From Parvularcula sp. LCG005 (GTDB lineage: Bacteria; Pseudomonadota; Alphaproteobacteria; Caulobacterales; Parvularculaceae), in the NCBI RefSeq assembly GCF_032930845.1, contig NZ_CP136758.1, positions 2,743,001 to 2,807,000 of the forward strand: a stretch of 64,000 nt of DNA, written 5' to 3'. Below are positions 36,382 to 44,825 of this stretch, one piece after another. The number at the start of each line of letters is the position of its first letter. Positions within the stretch are counted from its first letter, which is position 1. Position numbers and translations under genes: made by a program. The notes below the pieces were generated by a model that ran no database searches, was not told the origin of the DNA, and was given only the letters and a program-made list of their open reading frames with translations.

Positions 36382-36546
36382 CGTTGGATCTTTCCCTACA
36401 TCTTATCTGACAAACGAACTGTCATTCTGGAACAAAGATTTGCGCTGTCAGGGCTCAATGCCCTAGACCGGTTTGCCGCAGGGCGACAGCCTGCAGGCGC
36501 GCGAACAAGCACAACGATGGCGTCGATATACGCGCCGGGGGAAAAG

Positions 36547-38262
36547 ATGGCCGACGAAAAGACCATGACCGATGCTGTGACGCCTGAGCCGGCGAACGAA
36601 GACGGTCAGCCCCACCTTGCCGATGCGGCTGATGAGCGCGAGCGTGCCGCCGCCGATATCCGTCGCCAGGAGGAAGCGCGGCAGTCTCGTCGCAAAATCT
36701 GGTCACGATCCCGCTCGACGCTGATCGCCAAGCTGATCGAAGCGAAGAAGCGCTATGGCGCCGACAAGGTCGCGATGATCGAGCCTGATGGCCGGACATT
36801 CACTTATAAGCAGCTGGTCCAGGGCGCCTTTGCGCTTGGCAACGCGTTCCGCCGGGTCACATCCCGCGGGGAGCATGTCGGCGTGATGATGCCGACAACG
36901 GCAGGCGGCGTCATCGCCATCCTTGCCCTACACGTGGATACGCGTGTGCCCGCCATGCTCAACTTCACGGCGGGAGAGAAAGCGCTGCGCGCAGCGCTGG
37001 ATGTGGGGCAGATCAAGACGATCATCACCTCGCGCCAGTTCATCGAGGTTGCCCAACTGGAGCATCTCGTCGAGGCACTGTCCGATGTGGCAGAGTTCAA
37101 ATATCTCGAGGACATCAAGGACAGCCTGAAAAAGGTCGACAAGCTGCGCGCCGGCGCGGGCACGATGTTTCCGGCCCTGCTGCGTCGCCCGACGCCGCCC
37201 GAAAGCCCAGGCGTCATCCTCTTCACCTCCGGCACCGAAGGCAATCCGAAAGGCGTTGTCCTTTCGCACCAAAATCTGTGCGCAAATGTCGAGCAGATCT
37301 GTGACCATGTGGAGCTCGAGCCGACCGACATTTTCATCAACCCGCTGCCGATCTTCCACTCCTACGGCCTGACCGGCGGGATCTTCTTCGGCATTCTCAG
37401 CGGCAAGGCCGTCATTCCATACCCATCGCCGCTGCACACCAAGATCATTCCGGAGATGATCGAGAAGCACGGCGCGACGATCATCTTTGCAACCGACACC
37501 TTCCTGCATCGCTATCTGCGGTCGGCCAAGCCCGGCAGCATGGCAACGATCCGCTACGCGGTCTGTGGCGCCGAGCGGGTGCGGGACGAGACCCGTGCGC
37601 TGGCCAAGCGCCTGTTCGGGTTCAATGTCCTTGAGGGTTATGGCGCCACCGAAGCGGCACCCGTGATCGCGGTGAACCAGCCCGGCGATATCCGCCCGGG
37701 TACGGTGGGCAAGATGCTGCCCGGGATCGAAACCCGGATCGAGCCGGTCGAGGGCCTGTCCGATGGCGGGCGTCTCTTCGTGCGCGGCCCCAACGTGATG
37801 TCCGGCTACATCGATCCCGACCAATCCGGCGCGCTGATCGTCCCGGAGGATGGCTGGCACGACACAGGCGACATCGTCCACATCGACGGCGGGGGATACC
37901 TCTCCATCCGCGGGCGCCAGAAGCGGTTCGCCAAGATTGCCGGTGAGATGGTCAGCCTGGCCGTGGTCGAGAACTGTGCCAGCGTTGTCTGGCCCGACAG
38001 CATCCATGCCGCGATCATCATGCCCGACCCGAAGAAGGGCGAGCAGATCATTCTTCTGACCGAAGAGCCTGACCCGAAGCCGGAAACCCTGAAAGACTGG
38101 GCCCGAGCTCATGGGGTGCCGGAACTGGCCCTGCCGCGCCGCGTGCTGCATGTGGACGACATCCCGATGCTGGGCACAGGCAAGGTGGACTATATCAAGC
38201 TCAACGATATGGCCGAGGACATGATCGCCGAGGCCGAGGCACAGGCGCGAGCTGCGGAATAG
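36547..38262 (+). CDS. AMP-forming acyl-activating enzyme (Aas-type acyl-ACP/CoA synthetase)
   Basis: An ANL-superfamily enzyme of about 571 residues. The ATP/P-loop motif LFTSGTEGNPKGVVLSHQNL matches the synthetase half of Aas (2-acylglycerophosphoethanolamine acyltransferase/acyl-ACP synthetase) better than acyl-CoA ligases. Other core blocks: LPIFHSYGLTGG, EGYGATEAAPVIAVN, GWHDTGDIVHIDGGGYLSI and GRQKRFAKIAGEMVSLAVVE. C-terminal catalytic Lys in MLGTGKVDYIKL. The acyltransferase half is absent. An N-terminal 50-residue charged extension is unusual. Probably activates fatty acids for phospholipid repair. First ATG of the longest frame lies ten codons upstream. Confidence 0.85.
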   Translation: MADEKTMTDAVTPEPANEDGQPHLADAADERERAAADIRRQEEARQSRRKIWSRSRSTLIAKLIEAKKRYGADKVAMIEPDGRTFTYKQLVQGAFALGNAFRRVTSRGEHVGVMMPTTAGGVIAILALHVDTRVPAMLNFTAGEKALRAALDVGQIKTIITSRQFIEVAQLEHLVEALSDVAEFKYLEDIKDSLKKVDKLRAGAGTMFPALLRRPTPPESPGVILFTSGTEGNPKGVVLSHQNLCANVEQICDHVELEPTDIFINPLPIFHSYGLTGGIFFGILSGKAVIPYPSPLHTKIIPEMIEKHGATIIFATDTFLHRYLRSAKPGSMATIRYAVCGAERVRDETRALAKRLFGFNVLEGYGATEAAPVIAVNQPGDIRPGTVGKMLPGIETRIEPVEGLSDGGRLFVRGPNVMSGYIDPDQSGALIVPEDGWHDTGDIVHIDGGGYLSIRGRQKRFAKIAGEMVSLAVVENCASVVWPDSIHAAIIMPDPKKGEQIILLTEEPDPKPETLKDWARAHGVPELALPRRVLHVDDIPMLGTGKVDYIKLNDMAEDMIAEAEAQARAAE

Positions 38263-38325
38263 GCACGAAAAGAGGGGGCCTGCGATGCGCGCGCGCCCTC
38301 AATCATAGTCTGGAAAATTAGGTGA

Positions 38326-38577
38326 TCAGTCGATCGGCCGGAAGATCAGAGTCAGCACGATGCCGACAATGCCGAAGAACATCCACATGGGCGCTTCCAG
38401 CACAAATTTCATGACACCGCTTTCTGGCGGCGTCATCTGAAGCCCGAGCAGGCTGAGAATTTCAGCCGTGGTGCGCACCACGGGCTCCCCCGCCTCCAGC
38501 GTTGAAATGCCGTCGGCGCCCAAGAGCATCAACGCCACAGCCACCAGAAGCCACGCTACAATTCTAAAAATAGCCAT
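38326..38577 (-). CDS. Small two-helix membrane protein, unknown
   Basis: An 83-residue protein with an N-terminal helix (MAIFRIVAWLLVAVALMLLG) and a C-terminal helix (APMWMFFGIVGIVLTLIFRP) around a short polar loop. This type (FRIxAWLLVAxALMLLGAD...IFRP) is frequent in Alphaproteobacteria as a conserved hypothetical protein. Function unknown; it stands alone between the acyl-activating enzyme and tRNA-Ser. Confidence 0.75.
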   Translation of the reverse strand: MAIFRIVAWLLVAVALMLLGADGISTLEAGEPVVRTTAEILSLLGLQMTPPESGVMKFVLEAPMWMFFGIVGIVLTLIFRPID

Positions 38578-38721
38578 TGGATATGCCCGCCCGCCTGTCC
38601 TGCCTTTGTGTTACCCTATCGCAGGGATGGCCTTCCTGCAAGAAAGTCTAAACCTTGTCCGCCAACGCCCAAACATGCCTTGCATTTTCCGATCGGTGAC
38701 GGCAAACGGTGCCTCCTTAAC

Positions 38722-38811
38722 GGACAGGTGGCCGAGTGGTCGAAGGCGCACGCCTGGAAAGTGTGTAGGCGGGTAACCGTCTCGAGGGTTCGAATCCCTC
38801 TCTGTCCGCCA
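38722..38811 (+). tRNA. tRNA-Ser, anticodon GGA
   Basis: Complete class II cloverleaf. Acceptor GGACAGG pairs with the 3' end TCTGTCC; D-arm GGCCGAGTGGTCGAAGGC; anticodon stem CACGC/GTGTG with loop CTGGAAA, anticodon at 38756-38758; long variable arm GGCGGGTAACCGTCTC; T-arm GAGGGTTCGAATCCCTC; discriminator G and encoded CCA. It reads UCC/UCU serine codons. Confidence 0.97.
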
Positions 38812-38821
38812 CTTCAACGCG

Positions 38822-38863
38822 CCCGGCCAACGGCCGGGAAATTGATCCGGGGGATCAATTTTA
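38822..38863 (+). terminator. Two hairpins after tRNA-Ser, second terminator-like
   Basis: CCCGGCC-AAC-GGCCGGG followed at once by AAATTGATCC/GGATCAATTT with TTTT. The tandem structure probably ends the tRNA transcript. Confidence 0.6.
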
Positions 38864-38917
38864 GCGGTTGAGGGCCCCGGCAGGGGCGATCGCACACCGC
38901 CCTCTTAGGAGCGCCCC

Positions 38918-40477
38918 CTACCCCTCCGTGCGCACGGGCGGCAAAGGGAAGCGCAGGTCGATGGTCAGCCCCTCGGCATCCCAGTGCCGTTCGACCGTGC
39001 CGCGGAGCGACGCCTGCAGCGTGAACTGCTCCAGCTTTGATCCGAACCCGGTGGTTTCAGGCTTGCCCGTCACGGCGGGGCCGCCCCGTTCGGTCCACTT
39101 CATGCAGACATTCTCCCCCTCCTTGTGCAGACGGATATGCAGCCGCCCGCCATCAACCGAAAGAGCCCCGTATTTTGCCGCGTTCGTCGCAAATTCATGG
39201 AACAGAAGCGCAAGGGGCGTGAGGTCCCGCGAGGCAAGGGGCATATCCTCCCCCGTCACGATAAGGCGCGATGTTTCATGCTCATACGGACCAATGACCG
39301 CGCGCAAAAGCTCGAATATCGTGGCGCAGGTGCCGGTTGAGGTGCTGCCCGTCACATCCGGCATGGTCAGGTCATGGGCCAGCGCGAGGGCGCCGATCCG
39401 TTGGCGCAGCTCGCGCGCCAGATCATCCTTTGAATCCGCCATGCGCGCCGACAGGCTGACGAGACCGCCCACCACGCTGAACAGGTTTTTGATGCGGTGA
39501 TTGGTTTCCCGTAGCAGCAAGGTCTGCTTTTCCGCGGCCAGTTTCTGCGCGGTGATGTTACGGGCGATCTTTGATGCGCCAACGACCACGCCATCGGCAT
39601 CCCGCAGGGGGGAGACGCTGACGCTAACATGGATCAGATGGCCGTCCTTGTGCTGACGGATTGTTTCGAAATGCTGGATCCGTTCGCCACGGCGAATGTT
39701 CTCGAGGATCTTGTCCTCTTCATGCAGACGATCCTCAGGGATGATGCGGGTCAGGGGCTGACCGATCATCTCCTCGGCTGAATAGCCAAACAGACGCTCC
39801 GCCGACGCGTTCCAGGTCTGCACGGTACTATCAAGCGTCTTGCCGATGATGGCGTCGTCGCTGCTCTCCACGATCGCGGCAAGCTTTGCCACCGCCTCTT
39901 GGGCCTGCCGGCTGGACTGGGCCTCGCGCTGGGCCTGCTTGATCAGCTCCGCATTCTCAATTGCCACCGCCGCATGGGCCGCAATGGCGCAGACCATCGC
40001 TTCGGTCTCGGCATCAAACTTCGCCGGCTCGTCATGGGCGATGAGAAGGCTACCATGCACCTTGCCCGAGGCGGAGACCACGGGCACCGCCAGATAGCTG
40101 ACCACCGGCAAATGCCCTTTTGGCATGCCGTAATGGGGGGCGAGCTTGCCGTAGCGGGGATCTTTCCGAATATCGTCGGAGCGGACGACGGAGACGCCAT
40201 CGAAAGTAGGAGCGAAAACGGCGGTCTTGCGCGGCATGTCAAACACCGAGAACGCTTCGATCGGCGCGCCGGAAACGGTGTAGAGCTGCATCAGCTCATT
40301 CTGCTCGTCGAGGACATTGTAGAAAAAAGCGCCAAACTTGCCGCCTGACCACTCCGTGGCCGTATCGGTCACAAGTTGCACGACCTCCTGCAGGTCCAGC
40401 CCCGTGGACACCGTCAGGGCGATCTTGCTGAACATTTGAAGTCGAGAAATTTCAAGCGACTGTTTGTCTGATGTCAT
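38918..40477 (-). CDS. GAF-PAS sensor histidine kinase of the HWE type
   Basis: A 519-residue soluble kinase. Residues about 10-175 form a GAF domain (MFSKIALTVSTGLDLQEVVQ; SYLAVPVVSASGKVHGSLLI). Residues about 200-315 form a PAS domain (IVESSDDAIIGKTLDSTVQT; YSAEEMIGQPL; HEEDKILENIRRGERIQHFE; SPLRDADGVVVGASKIARNI). The rest is an HWE kinase core: phospho-acceptor His in ETNHRIKNLFSVVGGL, N-box HEFATNAAKYGALS, W-T-E in MKWTERGGP, and GFGSKLEQ. HWE kinases often act in light or general-stress signalling; no cysteine typical of LOV domains is apparent in the PAS, so light sensing is not supported. No response regulator is adjacent. Confidence 0.92.
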   Translation of the reverse strand: MTSDKQSLEISRLQMFSKIALTVSTGLDLQEVVQLVTDTATEWSGGKFGAFFYNVLDEQNELMQLYTVSGAPIEAFSVFDMPRKTAVFAPTFDGVSVVRSDDIRKDPRYGKLAPHYGMPKGHLPVVSYLAVPVVSASGKVHGSLLIAHDEPAKFDAETEAMVCAIAAHAAVAIENAELIKQAQREAQSSRQAQEAVAKLAAIVESSDDAIIGKTLDSTVQTWNASAERLFGYSAEEMIGQPLTRIIPEDRLHEEDKILENIRRGERIQHFETIRQHKDGHLIHVSVSVSPLRDADGVVVGASKIARNITAQKLAAEKQTLLLRETNHRIKNLFSVVGGLVSLSARMADSKDDLARELRQRIGALALAHDLTMPDVTGSTSTGTCATIFELLRAVIGPYEHETSRLIVTGEDMPLASRDLTPLALLFHEFATNAAKYGALSVDGGRLHIRLHKEGENVCMKWTERGGPAVTGKPETTGFGSKLEQFTLQASLRGTVERHWDAEGLTIDLRFPLPPVRTEG

Positions 40478-40632
40478 CGAAGGCCATGTCGTTTGAAATG
40501 AATAGCAGTCGCTAGCCGCGACGATTTTTAGGACATAGCGCGAAGACCGGGAAATGTCACCGCAATGACAAAGTCACGCGAGCACACTTTCGGCGCGAAT
40601 TCGCACGAGAATACAACGTCTTCCAGACAGCG

Positions 40633-43600
40633 TCAGAACTGCCACCCGACACCGGCGGCGGTGCCGAACCGCCCCTGGGAGTCATAAGTGCCGCCCACGC
40701 GGACCAGCGTGCGCGCGTCATGCATCGCCCGAGAAAAACCGACGGCGATACCGTTCTGGCCATCGTAATGGGCAACGCCAAGGGCGAGGACGCCTTTGCC
40801 GGACTGGGTCGCCTGGGGCAGGCTGGCCGCCGCCAGGGCTGTCGCCGTCCCGGCATTGGCGCGGCGGCGGACGTCGCCTAGCTCATTCGTCAGGAGCGCG
40901 ACACGTTGATCGGTATACGCCATCGATGCATGGACCGCGTCCATCATCCCCTGATTGAGTTGCGCAACATTCACGCCGTCCGTCGGGGCGACCCCTGGTG
41001 CAACATTCCGGACGCGGACCGGCTGCCCCACTGTCCCCAATGACACTGAATTCCGATCATCACTGTCATAGCGGACGGCGAGACGGGACTGCTCAACAGC
41101 TGTCTCTGCCGCCAGAGCCGCAAGATCAATACGATCATTAGTCTCTTTGAGCTGCTGTCCGTTCACCGCATCGGTAGAGCCCGCCGCGACGCGTCCCTCG
41201 GCCACATTGCTGATCGTCACCGCGTCTTCGCCATTGCCCTGCAGGCGCACATGGTTGGTCGTCAGAGCCGACGGCGTCGCGCCATCGGTCTCATCCACAT
41301 AGGTGATGGGGTTCAGACCGGTGGGCGCGGATAGAGCCCCAAGCGTGCTCTGCAACTGGGCGATATCATCATTCTGCCCACCGATCTGTTGCTGCAGCCC
41401 AAAAAGCTGTTCACCGGTAACGGCGTCGGTTGAGCCGATCTGCACCTGCCCGGCCGCCAGATTGGTCAGGCGCGTGCCGCTGGTCCCGGCGAGCGTCAGC
41501 TGGGTCAGTGCCCCATTGTCATAGGTTACGCCAAGGGGCGAAGCGCTATCGGCCGCGGTGCCTGTCCCTGTTCCCGTCATCGCGGTGATGGCGTTGAGAG
41601 CCGACGATACCGTGCCGTAATCCGCGCCGTTGATGGTGAAGACAGGTCCGGTGACCTGGCCGAGGGCTGCATCATAGAAGGCGCCACCGCCAAAGCCCGT
41701 CGCCAGTGCATGGCCGAGAATTTCCGCAATACCGCGCAACTGGTCGACATTGACTGCGTCCCACCCCTCACTGCCCGGGGCAACACCGGTGATCTGTCGC
41801 CCGGCGATGGGGGTGGGCAGACCATCGGGGCCGATGAAGGAGATATTCTGCCCGACCGCCACTTCAGATGCTGAGCGCTGCAGGCCGGCAAGCCCGAAAG
41901 CCACATAATCGGTCTGTGCACCGCGTTTGGCTTCGGTCAGACCACCAAGAGCAACTGACCCCTCCGATGAGGCAATGGAGCCAGGCCCGATCGCCACAGA
42001 ACCGACAGCGGTCGACAGCGCCCGAAAGCCCAATGCTGTACTGCCATAGCTTTCCGCGCGGGCGCTCTGCCCAACCGCGAGAGTGAAGAGATCAAGGGCC
42101 GCCGCCTCAGTGCCGAGAGCCGTGGCAAAATCTGCTGTCGCGCGCACCCGCTCCCCCACCGCGAGGGATTTGAGACCCGACGCCGTAGAGCGCGCCCCCA
42201 GGGCCGTCGATTCAAGCGCCAGCGCGGCGGCGTTGTCGCCAACGGCCAGCGAATATCCACCATCGGCCGATGCTGTTGCGCCAAAAGCGGTCGAGCGTTC
42301 ACCGTTGGCTTCGGCCATATTACCAACCGCCGTGGAACTGGCCCCCGATGCCCGCGTATCATTGCCGATCGCGAACGTGTCATCGGACGTGACCTGAACG
42401 TTTGAGCCCATGGCAAATGAGCGGTTCCCGGTCACGCGGTTATTTGAGCCGACAGCAATAGCGCCATTTCCGCTGACCATATTCATGCGACCCAAGGCAA
42501 TTGCCGTTTCCCCATTCGTCGTGTTCAACTCACCAATCGAGAGGCTGCCCGAACCCACGGCCATGTTGGTGTTACCAAGAGCCACAGCCCCTGCGCCTGT
42601 CGCCTCATTGTCCTTACCCAGCGCGATCGCGCCGTCACCGGTGGCGAAGTTGGGGTCACCAATCGCCACGGCCCCGTCGCCGGACGCCACGTTGGCAAAG
42701 CCGATGGACACAGCCTTTCCGTCCCGGGCCTCGGCACCGTCACCAATGGCCACAGAGTTTTCCGACATGGCCTTGGTATTTCGGCCCGCCGCAATGGCAC
42801 CGTCCGCATCCGCAAGGGCGCTGGGCCCAATAGCCGTCGAGTCCGTTCCCCGCGCCTCGGAATCGGGGGCGACGGATGTTGAATTGAAATAGCGGCTCGC
42901 TCCATCACCACCTCCTGACGACGTGGTCGCCAGAGACAACAGGTAGGTTTCAATCTCACCGATAACGGACTGAACGTCCGTGTAAGTTGATCCGCCGTAA
43001 TCGAGCTGCGCCAACACCGTATTTGTCAGTGCATCATAGGTCGACGAAGAACTGATCAGCCGGGCGATATCCTGGCCGAGCGCATTGAGCTGGTTGCCCG
43101 TAATGGCATCCGTGGCCCCCGCCCCGATCGTCCCGTCCGCCAGACCATTCAACCGGACGGGAACCAACCCGTCGCCCAGCAAGACGGATGTCTGCCCGGC
43201 ATCCGTATACCGAACGACCACATCATCCAGCGCCGTCAGCGCGCCTGTCAGCCCGAACAGATCGCCGGAGAGGACCGACAGCGCACTGTTCGTAGCAAAG
43301 AGCTGCGCACCATTGACCGCATCGCTGGACGTTGCGTCTACCGCCCCATCGGCGAGGTTCGAAACGGACACAGGCTGCACACCGTCGCCGAGCACGATGG
43401 CTGTCCGGGCAGACGAAACATATTGCACGGCGAGATCGTTCAACAGGTCTACATCGTCGCTGACATTGCCGAACGCGGTGTTTAGCGTTGAGAGATCCGT
43501 CGACACCACATCCACTTGTAACGTCAGATCATCGAGATCAGTCCGGACCGTATACAATTGCCCCCCACTGACGGCATCCCTCGACCCTGACGCGATTGCC

Positions 43601-44613
43601 CCATCGGCCAGATTGGTGACCGTGACAGGATTGACACCATCGCCAAGGTCAATTTGTCGCCGGGTAATATCCGTGTACTGTACGCTGATATCACTCAATG
43701 CCGTCAGATCGAATGTCAAAGTGCCGACCTGGGTCGAGACGAGATCTACATTGTCCGACACACGGGTGAGCTGAGCGACGTTGACCGCGTCCGTGTCGGC
43801 TGACCCCGGCGCCAGATTCGTCAACTGGCGTTCGGCCCCAGCGCTGCCGATCGAGACTTCGCCTACTGATGTCTGCAGCGCTGTCAGCGCTGGCGCGCTG
43901 TAGGATGCGACCGCGCCCCGCAGGCTCGAAGACCCGGCGCCGATGGCGACACTGTTTGCGGCTGTCACCGTGGCTGATGCCCCAAGGGCCACGCCGCCCG
44001 TCGCACTCGCCCCCACAAGACTATCCGTACCGATTGCAATGGACGCGGCGGCGCTGGCGTCAGTCTCCGCACCATTGCCCAGGGCGATCGAGTCGATCTC
44101 TCCACTGACCGCCAGCCGCCCCTCATCACCAAGCCCGGAAATCCGGTTACCGCCAATGGCTAGCCCGCTGCTGTCATCCAGCATGTAGCCATCGGCTGTT
44201 TCAACACAGTCGTCAGCCGAGGTGATCAGCGTCCCGTTGAGGCTCAGCGCCTGAAGCGTGATCGGGTCTCCCGCAGCAGCATCGGCGAGGGGGCCGGAAA
44301 CATCGGTGGACAGATCGGGAAAGGTGATGAAGGGCGTTTCCAGAATACTGAGGGCATTGTTCAGATAGGTTTCAATCGGCCCCACAATATCCTCAAGCGT
44401 TGGCGCCATGATGTCGGTCACGACTGAGGGCGGCAGCGACACACCAGAACAGGCGCTGATGATATTATCCTGCGACTGCGCAGCGAGCGCCCCTTGGGAG
44501 GCGCTCGTCAGTAACATCCAGCTGGCGACACACCCCAACGTCACGCCCCGTGACTTGCCGCGATGTGTGGCGCGGTGGCACGATCTCAGAGAAGAACTCA
44601 GCGACAACATCAT
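40633..44613 (-). CDS. Trimeric autotransporter adhesin (YadA-like)
   Basis: About 1,326 residues, with an extended signal region ending SQGALAAQ. A small head (AIGTDSLVGASATGGVALGA) is followed by three neck/stalk units (VTNLADGAIASGSRDAVSGG; SNLADGAVDATSSDAVNGAQ; NGLADGTIGAGATDAITGNQ). A large left-handed parallel beta-roll head of about 24 repeats comes next, then further necks (AGSTDAVNGQQL; PTDGVNVAQLNQG). The YadA anchor at the C-terminus (GKGVLALGVAHYDGQNGIAV; GRFGTAAGVGWQF) ends in the required Phe. It should form trimeric surface fibres mediating attachment or biofilm. The start is uncertain: the frame extends to a TTG twelve codons upstream. It is divergent from the macroglobulin gene; no partner genes are needed for export. 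Confidence 0.92.
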   Translation of the reverse strand: MMLSLSSSLRSCHRATHRGKSRGVTLGCVASWMLLTSASQGALAAQSQDNIISACSGVSLPPSVVTDIMAPTLEDIVGPIETYLNNALSILETPFITFPDLSTDVSGPLADAAAGDPITLQALSLNGTLITSADDCVETADGYMLDDSSGLAIGGNRISGLGDEGRLAVSGEIDSIALGNGAETDASAAASIAIGTDSLVGASATGGVALGASATVTAANSVAIGAGSSSLRGAVASYSAPALTALQTSVGEVSIGSAGAERQLTNLAPGSADTDAVNVAQLTRVSDNVDLVSTQVGTLTFDLTALSDISVQYTDITRRQIDLGDGVNPVTVTNLADGAIASGSRDAVSGGQLYTVRTDLDDLTLQVDVVSTDLSTLNTAFGNVSDDVDLLNDLAVQYVSSARTAIVLGDGVQPVSVSNLADGAVDATSSDAVNGAQLFATNSALSVLSGDLFGLTGALTALDDVVVRYTDAGQTSVLLGDGLVPVRLNGLADGTIGAGATDAITGNQLNALGQDIARLISSSSTYDALTNTVLAQLDYGGSTYTDVQSVIGEIETYLLSLATTSSGGGDGASRYFNSTSVAPDSEARGTDSTAIGPSALADADGAIAAGRNTKAMSENSVAIGDGAEARDGKAVSIGFANVASGDGAVAIGDPNFATGDGAIALGKDNEATGAGAVALGNTNMAVGSGSLSIGELNTTNGETAIALGRMNMVSGNGAIAVGSNNRVTGNRSFAMGSNVQVTSDDTFAIGNDTRASGASSTAVGNMAEANGERSTAFGATASADGGYSLAVGDNAAALALESTALGARSTASGLKSLAVGERVRATADFATALGTEAAALDLFTLAVGQSARAESYGSTALGFRALSTAVGSVAIGPGSIASSEGSVALGGLTEAKRGAQTDYVAFGLAGLQRSASEVAVGQNISFIGPDGLPTPIAGRQITGVAPGSEGWDAVNVDQLRGIAEILGHALATGFGGGAFYDAALGQVTGPVFTINGADYGTVSSALNAITAMTGTGTGTAADSASPLGVTYDNGALTQLTLAGTSGTRLTNLAAGQVQIGSTDAVTGEQLFGLQQQIGGQNDDIAQLQSTLGALSAPTGLNPITYVDETDGATPSALTTNHVRLQGNGEDAVTISNVAEGRVAAGSTDAVNGQQLKETNDRIDLAALAAETAVEQSRLAVRYDSDDRNSVSLGTVGQPVRVRNVAPGVAPTDGVNVAQLNQGMMDAVHASMAYTDQRVALLTNELGDVRRRANAGTATALAAASLPQATQSGKGVLALGVAHYDGQNGIAVGFSRAMHDARTLVRVGGTYDSQGRFGTAAGVGWQF
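41850..42870 (-). repeat. Head-domain tandem repeats in the adhesin gene
   Basis: About 24 degenerate units of 14-16 codons with the pattern A-x-G-x-x-S-x-A-x-G, e.g. NSVAIGDGAEARDGKA, GAVALGNTNMAVGSGS, STALGARSTASGLKS. They code for the YadA-type beta-roll head. The DNA units have diverged, so the array is old rather than recently expanded. Confidence 0.85.
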
Positions 44614-44825
44614 GAGCGATGATCCGGTGGCGTTGGTTACAAAGAACAATCTTGGATTGTATTATCCTATTGATTTCTATCTCTGGTGTTAATCGCGTCA
44701 GCCAAATCGCCAATTATTTGCGCCGGCGGTCTTCGCACCGCATTTTGGGCATTTTGGACGCCTCGTCGCTGTACTTTCGCCATTTTGAGCGTCATGGATA
44801 ATGTGCGGTTCTGGAGGGAAACGGT

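Noticed and set aside
36928-38151. Minus-strand open frame of 407 codons
   Set aside because: Antisense of the acyl-activating enzyme; no recognisable domain.
38722-38863. tRNA-Ser 3' end as an integration (att) site
   Set aside because: No integrase gene and no repeat of the tRNA 3' end elsewhere in the window; the following hairpins look like a terminator.
38918-40477. HWE kinase as a LOV light sensor
   Set aside because: The PAS domain lacks the flavin-binding cysteine motif (NCRFLQ-like), so no evidence for light sensing.
41850-42870. Regularly spaced repeats that could suggest a CRISPR array or minisatellite
   Set aside because: Period of about 42-48 bases corresponds to the amino-acid repeat of a YadA head; units are degenerate and stay in frame.
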